A stretch of 7,536 nucleotides of DNA from an uncultured bacterium. GTDB lineage: Bacteria > Desulfobacterota > Desulfobulbia > Desulfobulbales > Desulfobulbaceae. Within the stretch, counting starts at the first letter, position 1. Each line of letters opens with the position of its first letter. The DNA lies in assembly GCA_903842475.1 (NCBI GenBank), contig CAIMMA010000270.1, positions 1 to 7,536 on the forward strand, in the 5' to 3' direction. The notes under the pieces were generated by a model. It saw only the letters and a list, made by a program, of their open reading frames with translations. It made no database searches and had not been told where the DNA came from. Below are positions 1 to 5,669 of this stretch, one piece after another. Position numbers and translations under genes: made by a program.

Positions 1-1893
1 AGTACCGCCCTGCTGGAGTTCCTCGCCGGGCTCGAGTCCGGGGTGAGTGCCCTGCTGATCGAGACCAGGGCCGAGTCGGCCCAGGACCTGGCGGCCCAGA
101 TCGACCGGATCAAGGAGGGCTTGGGCCCCCTGCCGACGGTGCGGCCAATCGAGTTCACCGCCATCCCCGAGGAGTTCAACCAGCTGTGGAAGATCCGCAA
201 GGGCCTGTTCCCGGCGGTGGGCGCGGTCCGCCGCACCGGGACCACGGTGATCATCGAGGATGTGGCTTTCCCGGTCGAGCATCTGGCCAACGCCACCCTC
301 GACCTCCAAGAGCTGTTCCGCCGCTATCAATACAACGAGGCGATCATTTTCGGCCACGCCCTGGCCGGCAATCTCCACTTCGTCTTCACCCAAGATTTCT
401 CCATCGAGGCTGAGGTGGTACGCTACCGCGACTTCATGGACGAGGTGGTGCGTCTGGTGATCGAAAAATACGACGGCTCGCTCAAGGCCGAACACGGGAC
501 CGGCCGTAACATGGCCCCCTTTGTCGAGAAAGAATGGGGCGAGGCGGCCTTTGCCCTGATGCACGCCATCAAAAACCTCTTTGATCCCCATGGGTTGCTC
601 AACCCGGGCGTGATCCTCAACAGCGACCTCGAGGCCCATGTCAAAAACTTAAAACCTCTGCCCGCGACGCATGAACTGGTCGACAAATGCATCGAATGCG
701 GGTTCTGCGAACCGATCTGCCCGTCGAAGAACCTGAGCTTCACCCCCCGGCAGCGCATTGCCGGTCGCCGGGAGATCAGCCGGCAACTGGCGGCCAAGGG
801 CGCGACCCCGGCGGTCAAACGACTGATCAAGAGCTACCGCTATCCGGCCATGGACACCTGCGCCTCCGATGGCCTGTGTTCGACGCTGTGCCCGGTGGGC
901 ATCGATACCGGCAAGATGATCAAATCGCTGCGCGAGGAGTCCCATGGCCAACTGGCCGCGGCAGTGGCCTGCTGGACCGCCGACCATTTCGGCGGGGTGG
1001 CCAAGACCGCCGGCGTCGTGCTCGGAACGGTGGACAAGCTGCACAAGCTCACCGGCACCCAACCGATGGAAGCGGTGACCGAGGCCGCGCACAAGGCCAC
1101 GCTCGGAGTCGTGCCCCAATGGAACCGGGAAATGCCCACCGGCGCCCCGGCCGTCAAAGCCGAACCGGTCGATCCGGCCCATCCGCTGCGGGTGGTTTAT
1201 TTCCCCAGTTGTGCCAGCCGGGCCATGGGCGGCCCGTCCCGCGAAGAAACCATGCGGCAGCCCTTGCCGCAACAAACCTTGGCGCTGCTCAAAAAAGCCG
1301 GGTATGGGGTGATCCTCCCGGAACAGCTTACCAGTCTTTGCTGCGGCCAGGCCTTTGAAAGCAAGGGGTTCAGGCTGCAGGCCGACCGCAAGGCCGACGA
1401 ACTGAGCGATGCCCTGCTCAAAGCCTCGGAAGACGGCGCGCTGCCGATTCTCTGCGACACCAGCCCCTGCCTGATGCGGATGCGCGCCACCCTGGACAAA
1501 CGGCTGCAGCTCTTCGAACCGGTGGAATTTGTCCTCCAGTTTCTCAAGGACCGGCTCCGCTTCACCCGCAAGGAGGCCAAGATCGCCCTGCACGCCACCT
1601 GCAGCACCCGCAAAATGGGTCTGGACGGCAAACTCAAGGAATTGGCCCTGCTCTGCGCCACCGAGGTGGTGGTACCGGAGGATATTTTCTGCTGCGGTTT
1701 TGCCGGGGACCGGGGGTTCAATTTCCCGGAACTCAACGCGTCGGCCTTAAAGGACTTATCCGACAAGGTCTACGGCTGCGAGGCGGGGTATTCGACCAGC
1801 AAAACCTGCGAAATCGGCCTGGCACTGCATGGCCACATCCCGTACCGCTCGATCCTGACTTTGGTGGACGAGGTCACTGAACCATTGTCGTAA
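1..1893 (+). CDS. FAD-binding and (Fe-S)-binding oxidoreductase, D-lactate dehydrogenase type (5' partial)
   Basis: This is the C-terminal 630 residues of a fused flavin/iron-sulfur dehydrogenase; frame 1 is open from the first base, so the true start lies outside the window. Visible first is the FAD-oxidase C-terminal lobe, with the GH-x6-NLH signature (His119, His126) and EHGTGR (Glu164, His165). In the D-2-hydroxyacid dehydrogenase family the equivalents bind a divalent metal and the substrate. Two ferredoxin-like motifs follow: CxxCxxCxxxCP at Cys230/233/236/240, and a second at Cys287/293/297 with Asp290 where a Cys might be expected. Two CCG (heterodisulfide-reductase-like) modules come next, with Cys404 plus Cys447-448 and Cys534 plus Cys564-565. 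The ending, around TSKTCEIGL, is typical of the family. Relatives are about 930-1000 aa, so roughly 300 N-terminal residues (the FAD-binding PCMH domain) are missing. The likely role is membrane-associated oxidation of D-lactate or another 2-hydroxyacid, with electrons passing through the Fe-S centres to a respiratory acceptor. The exact substrate cannot be read from the sequence. Confidence 0.93.
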   Translation, partial: STALLEFLAGLESGVSALLIETRAESAQDLAAQIDRIKEGLGPLPTVRPIEFTAIPEEFNQLWKIRKGLFPAVGAVRRTGTTVIIEDVAFPVEHLANATLDLQELFRRYQYNEAIIFGHALAGNLHFVFTQDFSIEAEVVRYRDFMDEVVRLVIEKYDGSLKAEHGTGRNMAPFVEKEWGEAAFALMHAIKNLFDPHGLLNPGVILNSDLEAHVKNLKPLPATHELVDKCIECGFCEPICPSKNLSFTPRQRIAGRREISRQLAAKGATPAVKRLIKSYRYPAMDTCASDGLCSTLCPVGIDTGKMIKSLREESHGQLAAAVACWTADHFGGVAKTAGVVLGTVDKLHKLTGTQPMEAVTEAAHKATLGVVPQWNREMPTGAPAVKAEPVDPAHPLRVVYFPSCASRAMGGPSREETMRQPLPQQTLALLKKAGYGVILPEQLTSLCCGQAFESKGFRLQADRKADELSDALLKASEDGALPILCDTSPCLMRMRATLDKRLQLFEPVEFVLQFLKDRLRFTRKEAKIALHATCSTRKMGLDGKLKELALLCATEVVVPEDIFCCGFAGDRGFNFPELNASALKDLSDKVYGCEAGYSTSKTCEIGLALHGHIPYRSILTLVDEVTEPLS

Positions 1894-1933
1894 CCCCGCA
1901 TCCCCACAAACCCCGGGGAAATGAGAAAACAAA

Positions 1934-1960
1934 AAAGGCGGTCCACAATGGACCGCCTTT
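1934..1960 (-). terminator. Intrinsic terminator of ndk, between convergent genes
   Basis: A perfect 11-bp stem (1934-1944 with 1950-1960) closes a 5-nt ACAAT loop. Read on the minus strand it is followed by TTTTTTGTTTT, counting the stem's terminal Ts, which is a good intrinsic terminator 37 bases past the ndk stop. On the plus strand only three Ts, all part of the stem, precede AGCG. It may therefore also slow transcripts from the dehydrogenase gene, but it fits the ndk side best. Confidence 0.85.
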
Positions 1961-1996
1961 AGCGTGTAAGCTGAATGTCCGGGCAGCCGGCCTTGT

Positions 1997-2413
1997 TCAG
2001 ACCAGCAATTCCAGCCCGGCAAAGAAATAGCCGATTTCAAAAGCCGCGGTTTCCGGGGCATCGGAGCCATGGGTGGCATTGGCCTCCAGGCTATCGCCGA
2101 ACTCGCGGCGCAGGGTGCCTTCAGCAGCATTGGCCGGGTTGGTGGCGCCCATCAGATCCCGCCATTTTTTAATGGCGCCTTCCGCTTCCAGAACCATGAC
2201 GACACAGGGGCCGCTGGACATGAAATCGGTCAATTCACCGAAAAAAGGCCGTTCTTTATGGACATAATAAAAACCCTCCGCCTCGCGTTTACTCAGATAG
2301 AGTTTTTTGATACCCACGATCTTAAAGCCTTCGGCGTAGATGCGGGCGATGATTTTCCCGGCATTACCGGCGATAAAGGCATTGGGTTTGATGATGGCGA
2401 ATGTTCGTTCCAT
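1997..2413 (-). CDS. ndk: Nucleoside diphosphate kinase
   Basis: Nucleoside diphosphate kinase is a cytoplasmic enzyme that moves the gamma-phosphate of ATP to other (d)NDPs through a phospho-histidine intermediate. The 138-aa protein is full length for the family (about 135-145 aa). It begins with ERTFAIIKP, in which Lys9 is the conserved nucleotide-site lysine. It carries the signature NATHGSD at 112-118, with His115 as the phosphorylated residue, and the conserved RDLMGATNP at 85-93 and REFG at 103-106. The ATG at 2413 is preceded by AAGGAG (2425-2430) at 11 nt, slightly long but the only good Shine-Dalgarno nearby. The gene appears to be a single unit, with a candidate promoter at 2503-2531 and a terminator hairpin at 1934-1960. 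Nothing about it looks unusual. Confidence 0.98.
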   Translation of the reverse strand: MERTFAIIKPNAFIAGNAGKIIARIYAEGFKIVGIKKLYLSKREAEGFYYVHKERPFFGELTDFMSSGPCVVMVLEAEGAIKKWRDLMGATNPANAAEGTLRREFGDSLEANATHGSDAPETAAFEIGYFFAGLELLV

Positions 2414-2502
2414 GACTGGGCGTGCTCCTTGCTTGACGTAATGTGCGGTCTTGGGCCCCCCGGGACAATCACGGGAAGCAGGTAGTTACGAATTTGTGGG
2501 GA

Positions 2503-2531
2503 CCTATACCATGATCCCCTATCAACGGCAA
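2503..2531 (-). promoter_or_regulatory. Candidate sigma-70-type promoter of ndk
   Basis: On the minus strand, TTGCCG (2526-2531) and TATAGG (2503-2508) are separated by exactly 17 bases. Each hexamer matches four of six consensus positions. Transcription would start near 2496 and give a leader of about 80 nt before the ndk ATG. The minus-strand motif GGGGAT occurs inside the spacer (2514-2519) and again just upstream of the -35 (2533-2538), which could be an operator pair or chance. Confidence 0.4.
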
Positions 2532-2593
2532 TATCCCCGGGTGTTCTTTTCCATGTGCGCCGAGGGTGCGTCGCCCCGCCATACAAATAAATC

Positions 2594-2629
2594 GGGGGAT
2601 AGGCCAAATCTGCTTCGGCCCTATCCCCC
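2594..2629 (-). terminator. Long hairpin upstream of ndk, possible second terminator of the binding-protein gene
   Basis: A perfect 10-bp inverted repeat (2594-2603 with 2620-2629, arms GGGGGATAGG / CCTATCCCCC) encloses a 16-nt loop in which CC/GG can add two more pairs. In the minus direction it is followed by the T-rich GATTTATTTGTATG. It lies just after the terminator at 2641-2669 and about 60 bases before the ndk -35. It could be a back-up terminator that shields ndk from read-through, or a DNA-level operator. The sequence does not decide between these. Confidence 0.5.
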
Positions 2630-2636
2630 ACAAGAG

Positions 2637-2669
2637 AAAACCCGCTGGCACCTGACAGGTGCAGGCGGG
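2637..2669 (-). terminator. Intrinsic terminator of the substrate-binding protein gene
   Basis: The stem CCCGC (2641-2645) with GCGGG (2665-2669), then GCACCT (2648-2653) with AGGTGC (2657-2662), closes a 3-nt loop. The two halves are joined by a 2x2 internal mismatch. On the minus strand it runs into TTTTCTCTTG. It begins 12 bases after the TAA at 2682-2684, which is the expected placement. Confidence 0.85.
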
Positions 2670-2681
2670 AAAAACGACGTG

Positions 2682-3842
2682 TTACTTATCCAGCAGCACG
2701 AACTGACCATCTTTGACGGTCAGCATGGCAAAGGCATCGAGCCCCAAACCACCGTGATCGGTCTCGGAGAAATTGAAGGTGCCGGCGGTGCCGATTAAAC
2801 CCTTGATATTTTCGATGGCAGCCCGAACCTTCTCACGATCCTCGCCGCCCACTTCAATCGCCTTGACCAGAATGGTCATGGCATCGTAGGTGTGGCCGCC
2901 GAAGGTGGAAACTTTTTCTTTAAATTTGGATTCATAAGAATTGGTATATTTGAGGAGAAAATCCTTCTGCGCGCCTTTGGGCAAGGCCTCGGCCACCAGC
3001 AAACGACTGGCGGGGAAGATGATGCCCTCGGCGGCGACTCCAGCAGCCTCGGCATATTTGATATTGGCAAAACCGTGGCTTTGATAGATCGGCACCTGCC
3101 AGCCTGCCTGGCGAATATTTTTTGCCAAAATGGACTGGGCCGGGACGATCGACCAATTAACCACCGCTTGAATGTCCTCAACCGCCTTCAACTTGGCAAC
3201 AATCGCTGAAAGGTCGGTGGCGCTTTTATCGTAGACCTCTTCAGCGACGATGGTGATGCCGAAGTTCGGGGCGTTTTTGGCCAACTGCTCCTTGCCGGCC
3301 TTGCCAAACCCGTCATTGCCGGCCAGCACGGCGATTTTACTGATGCCCCGCTTCTGCATGGTCATGAAGATCTGCTGGGCCGCATAACTGTCGCTGGGTG
3401 CGGTCTTGAACACATGCGGCGACACCGGATTGACGATCAACTCGGCGGCGGAACAGGAGATCATGATGGTCTTGCCGTCTTCGGCAATTTTCTTGATATT
3501 GAGACTTTCGCCGCTGGTTGAGGGACCGATGATGGCAAACACCTTATCTTCCTCTATCAACTGCTTGGCAAAGGAAACCGCTTTTTCGGGGCTGCCGGCA
3601 GAATCCTTGACGATTAATTCGATGGGTTTGCCTTGAATGCCGCCCTTGGCGTTGATTTCATCGACCAGCATGTTCAGAGATCTGACCTCCGGGCCTCCCA
3701 GAAAGGCCGCCGGGCCGGTTTCCGCTAAGATAGCCCCTATCTTGACTGTTGCCGCCCGGGCAAATGAGGTCGTCACCAATAGGCTCAATAGCAACAGGCA
3801 TCCGGATCGCAGCACCCGAAGCGCAATACTTCCCATTTTCAT
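2682..3842 (-). CDS. Periplasmic branched-chain amino-acid-type ABC transporter substrate-binding protein
   Basis: This 386-aa protein has the Peripla_BP_6 / LivK architecture of high-affinity amino-acid uptake receptors. Residues 1-30 form a Sec signal peptide: basic start, hydrophobic core CLLLLSLLV, and probable cleavage after SFARA. The mature part opens with TVKIGAILAETGP. It continues with the family's ligand-site segment IGPSTSGES (105-113), then SCSAAEL (129-135), GNDGFGKAG (175-183) and GGHTYDAMT (315-323). The Cys at 15 does not sit in a lipobox, so a soluble periplasmic protein is more likely than a lipoprotein. The ATG at 3842 is chosen over the ATG at 3836 because AGGAGG ends 6 nt upstream of it. 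A promoter and a terminator bracket the gene, so it appears monocistronic. No LivH/M/G/F permease or ATPase genes are adjacent, so the partner transporter must be elsewhere. Ligand identity (Leu/Ile/Val, another amino acid, or an amide or aromatic acid) cannot be decided from sequence alone. Confidence 0.95.
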   Translation of the reverse strand: MKMGSIALRVLRSGCLLLLSLLVTTSFARAATVKIGAILAETGPAAFLGGPEVRSLNMLVDEINAKGGIQGKPIELIVKDSAGSPEKAVSFAKQLIEEDKVFAIIGPSTSGESLNIKKIAEDGKTIMISCSAAELIVNPVSPHVFKTAPSDSYAAQQIFMTMQKRGISKIAVLAGNDGFGKAGKEQLAKNAPNFGITIVAEEVYDKSATDLSAIVAKLKAVEDIQAVVNWSIVPAQSILAKNIRQAGWQVPIYQSHGFANIKYAEAAGVAAEGIIFPASRLLVAEALPKGAQKDFLLKYTNSYESKFKEKVSTFGGHTYDAMTILVKAIEVGGEDREKVRAAIENIKGLIGTAGTFNFSETDHGGLGLDAFAMLTVKDGQFVLLDK

Positions 3843-3895
3843 CCTCTTCCTCCTCAGTTATTGAAAAACCATCCGCCTGGAAAAATTACAGCGTT

Positions 3896-3924
3896 GTTAT
3901 GACAAATACTGTTCCCCAAGTCAA
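3896..3924 (-). promoter_or_regulatory. Candidate sigma-70-type promoter of the substrate-binding protein gene
   Basis: On the minus strand, TTGACT (3919-3924, five of six consensus bases) and CATAAC (3896-3901, four of six) are separated by 17 bases. The predicted start is near 3889, giving a leader of about 45 nt that contains the strong GAGGAGG Shine-Dalgarno. This is the best promoter-like sequence in the window. Confidence 0.55.
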
Positions 3925-3963
3925 CGAATACCGTTTAACACCCCGATTTTCAGACAAGCTCAT

Positions 3964-3975
3964 GGTGACTTCACC
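3964..3975. promoter_or_regulatory. Short inverted repeat upstream of the binding-protein promoter
   Basis: GGTGA-CT-TCACC is a perfect 5-2-5 dyad about 40 bases upstream of the -35 at 3919-3924. The position suits an activator site, but a dyad this short is expected by chance in a region of this size, so this is only a candidate operator. Confidence 0.2.
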
Positions 3976-4020
3976 GCTAATCAGAAATAGGCCACCGGCT
4001 CCAGCTCTTTTTTCCTAAGT

Positions 4021-4140
4021 GGGTATGCGTAAGCCGTCACGCCCTTGGCTGCAAACCAGGTGGGGCAAGGTCGGGCAAGGCATACCGCAAGGTCTTGCGC
4101 CGGAAGGAGGAAACACCCGCCACCTGCTCTGCGGCGGGGC
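4021..4140. other. Cluster of inverted repeats, possible structured RNA or repeat element
   Basis: Four nested or adjacent stems occur within 120 bases. GGTATGC (4022-4028) pairs with GCATACC (4080-4086). It encloses a hairpin built from GCCCTTGG and CCAG..GGGC around 4041-4070. CGCAA with TTGCG (4086-4099) forms a tight hairpin next to it. CCCGCC (4116-4121) pairs with GGCGGG (4133-4138). The direct motif GGCAAGG repeats between 4064 and 4080. No known RNA family signature was recognised. Transcription and strand are unknown. Confidence 0.35.
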
Positions 4141-4307
4141 CTTTCATGCTCCGACCAAGGACATCAACCCCCTTGTGCGCGACGAGCCGCCCACTCCTTC
4201 CAGCCCGCACCCCGACGCCGGTCTGCGCCTTGCCTGCCCAGCGACGGCAAATAAGCAGGCGCCCTACTATTTGGTTTTTCGCCCTCCGGCCGAGGACCCA
4301 GCACAAA

Positions 4308-4329
4308 GCCTGGCGCAGCGGGGCCAGGC
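4308..4329. repeat. Perfect 7-bp inverted repeat
   Basis: GCCTGGC (4308-4314) pairs with GCCAGGC (4323-4329) around an 8-nt loop. It belongs to the same GC-rich, hairpin-rich stretch as 4021-4140. A further stem, GCCTGC (4232-4237) with GCAGGC (4255-4260), lies between them. No long T-run follows on either strand, so it is not a good terminator. Confidence 0.4.
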
Positions 4330-4406
4330 GAGGGGGACAGCTTTTCGCGTGTGCTTACTTTATTGCAGTACGGTTTTTGATTGGCCGGCGGGAACGACCG
4401 GGGCTC

Positions 4407-4438
4407 GGAAGTGGGGAAAAAGCGTAAACCCCTCTTCC
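4407..4438. repeat. Inverted repeat at the end of the GC-rich block
   Basis: GGAAG-T-GGGG (4407-4416) pairs with CCCC-T-CTTCC (4429-4438): nine base pairs and one T-T mismatch around a 12-nt A-rich loop. There is no T-tract on either side. It marks the right-hand edge of the structured block, beyond which the composition becomes more mixed. Confidence 0.4.
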
Positions 4439-4755
4439 ACGCTCACGCCCAACATCGATGGATGAGCGATGCAACCAAACATTGCGGCCACCTATCGCCT
4501 GCCGAGGAATCCGGGCAGTGATACCAGCGCGGCACCTGGCTTGCCTGCTCAAAGTAATCCGGTTGTGGGCGGCAGGCAATCGCATTGACCGTATCAGGCC
4601 CAGCACTTGCCCACCCCGCCATGCAGAGACGGCACCGTCGACCGTCAAACGACAGAAAATGCAACAAATCAGCAATATAAAGGAAACGAGGCGGGACACA
4701 TGCGTCTCATAAAGAAACAATGGGTCACACAATGAGAAGGGCTGCAGGGGGGAAT

Positions 4756-4859
4756 GCCTCCCAGAACCTCTTCCATCGAGGGAAGGGTGCTCAGGAGGCC
4801 TTAAGCATTATTCCATACTTTGTATCAGCGGCTCTTGGCAGGACCTTCGTCGCTTTTTT
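4756..4859 (+). other. Candidate hairpins with a T-run on the plus strand
   Basis: GCCTCC (4756-4761) pairs with GGAGGC (4794-4799). Inside it, CTTCC (4770-4774) pairs with GGAAG (4781-4785) across a 6-nt loop. Further on, AGCGGC (4827-4832) can pair with GTCGCT (4849-4854, one G-T wobble), followed by five more Ts. A small plus-strand transcript ending near 4859 would fit this, but no convincing promoter was found upstream and the last stem is weak. On the minus strand the same DNA would be the 3' flank of the small gene at 4900-5106. Confidence 0.2.
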
Positions 4860-4899
4860 CAAACCACAGAGCGGCCCAAGGGGTGGATGCCAACCAAGC

Positions 4900-5106
4900 T
4901 TACGATGCCACTCCGTCGGTCGGTTCGACAGGTGGGTTGCCTTTCGCATTTTTAATAATCTGTTGCGATTGCGTTTCCGCATCCATATCGGTTTTGGCCA
5001 ATATCGTGCGAACCGTCAGGGTTTCTTTATGAATCAGTTCATACTTGCCGTCCTCAACATATTCCAGGACCCAATCTCTCCACTGATGAATTATCTTATC
5101 TTTCAT
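4900..5106 (-). CDS. Small hypothetical protein, 68 aa
   Basis: I do not recognise this protein. The frame starts MKDKIIHQWRDWV, is soluble-looking and rich in charged residues, has no cysteine and no membrane segment, and ends in a Pro-containing, probably disordered tail (PPVEPTDGVAS). Translated composition and codon mix look like real coding sequence, unlike the overlapping frames on the other strand. The frame can be extended to a GTG at 5112. The ATG at 5106 is preferred because GGAGAG (5112-5117) lies 5 nt before it and would overlap or crowd the GTG. The -10-like TATAGA at 5131-5136 lacks a good -35. The gene lies 146 bases downstream of arfB on the same strand, so it could be a separate unit or a read-through partner. 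No terminator was identified after it. It may be a lineage-specific small protein. Function is unknown. Confidence 0.6.
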   Translation of the reverse strand: MKDKIIHQWRDWVLEYVEDGKYELIHKETLTVRTILAKTDMDAETQSQQIIKNAKGNPPVEPTDGVAS

Positions 5107-5111
5107 CCACA

Positions 5112-5117
5112 CTCTCC
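5112..5117 (-). promoter_or_regulatory. Shine-Dalgarno that sets the start of the small gene
   Basis: GGAGAG on the minus strand lies 5 nt before the ATG at 5106 (7 nt counted from the GGAG core). This spacing supports the ATG rather than the in-frame GTG two codons upstream at 5112. Confidence 0.55.
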
Positions 5118-5252
5118 AGGTGCTAAAAATTCTATATAATTACGTCTCGGCATCTTGACTCAAAAAAGTAATTGTGACAAGAACTCATTTGGTCAAGAAG
5201 CTTGGGAGCATGCGATCAAAGGTCGATTTGCCTCACCGTGGCGAACGATTTT

Positions 5253-5669
5253 TCAGCTGAGCTTTTTGCGCAGTGATTTAGTCTGCCCATGTTTAATCTT
5301 GCTGTCCAGCCGCCTTTTTTTGGCCGCCAAGGTCGGCCTGGTGGCTTTGCGCTTTTTCCTGATAACCCCAGCCGCCCGAATCATCTCCGCCAACCGTTCA
5401 CAAGCCATCGCCCGATTCTTTTCGAGGCTCCTGAACTCCTGAGCCTTGATGACAACCACGCCATCGACTGTCAGACGTTGATCATGCAGGGCAAGGAGCC
5501 TGAGTTTGTAAGCATCGGGAAGCGAAGACTTCCCCACATCAAATCGCAGGTGGACTGCATTGGAAACCTTGTTGACGTTCTGGCCGCCAGCCCCCTGCGC
5601 GCGGATAGGTGTTATCTCAATCTCGGCTGCGGCGATGGTAATGGTCTGGGTGATCTGAAGATCCTGCAT
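5253..5669 (-). CDS. arfB: Alternative ribosome-rescue factor / peptidyl-tRNA hydrolase ArfB (YaeJ)
   Basis: ArfB binds ribosomes stalled at the end of a broken mRNA and releases the nascent chain by hydrolysing peptidyl-tRNA, a back-up to tmRNA trans-translation. The 138-aa product matches the E. coli protein in length (140 aa) and layout. The catalytic loop IRAQGAGGQNVNK has GGQ at 28-30 and is followed by HLRFD (40-44) and VIKAQEFRS (73-81). The C-terminal tail from about 104 is Lys/Arg-rich, as expected for the segment that enters the empty mRNA channel. The frame is open upstream to 5831. The ATG at 5669 is chosen because it lines up with the start of known ArfB proteins, and the upstream 54 residues are unlike the family. 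AAGG (5679-5682) at 9 nt is a modest Shine-Dalgarno. The class I release-factor recognition domains are absent, which separates it from RF1/RF2. No clear terminator follows. Confidence 0.93.
   Translation of the reverse strand: MQDLQITQTITIAAAEIEITPIRAQGAGGQNVNKVSNAVHLRFDVGKSSLPDAYKLRLLALHDQRLTVDGVVVIKAQEFRSLEKNRAMACERLAEMIRAAGVIRKKRKATRPTLAAKKRRLDSKIKHGQTKSLRKKLS

Larger units (their letters stand above)
3843..4899. other. Gene-free region of about 1.06 kb
   Basis: No reading frame here looks like a protein. The open frames at 4019-4465 (+), 4037-4306 (-) and 4355-4732 (-) have Arg/Pro/Cys-rich, low-plausibility translations typical of GC-rich non-coding DNA. None has a recognisable domain. 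About 3843-4018 is AT-richer and holds the binding-protein promoter. About 4020-4440 is GC-rich and full of inverted repeats, and 4440-4899 has mixed composition. No tRNA, rRNA, CRISPR array or terminal inverted repeats of an insertion sequence were seen. The region could be a structured RNA locus, a dispersed repeat or the remains of a lost gene. Confidence 0.6.

Noticed and set aside
649..1593. Long open frame on the minus strand opposite the dehydrogenase (314 codons)
   Set aside because: It lies wholly opposite a clearly recognised, conserved protein. Its Gly/Arg/His-rich translation has no domain, so it is a by-product of GC-rich third positions.
4090..4121. GCCGGAAGGAGG segment resembling the tip of bacterial SRP RNA
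   Set aside because: The GGAA loop with CC/GG pairs is there, but the asymmetric internal loop bases and the flanking helix of SRP RNA are not.
4019..4465. Plus-strand frame of 148 codons and the opposing minus-strand frame at 4037-4306
   Set aside because: Both overlap the same hairpin-rich DNA, start without a clear ribosome site, and translate to Pro/Arg/Ala-rich sequence with no recognisable family.
3843..4899. Relic insertion sequence in the gene-free kilobase
   Set aside because: No transposase-like motifs, no terminal inverted repeats and no target-site duplication could be identified by eye. The region is recorded as unexplained instead.
4720..5139. Plus-strand frame of 139 codons
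   Set aside because: It is largely antisense to the more plausible 68-aa gene at 4900-5106, and its translation shows no domain or natural composition.
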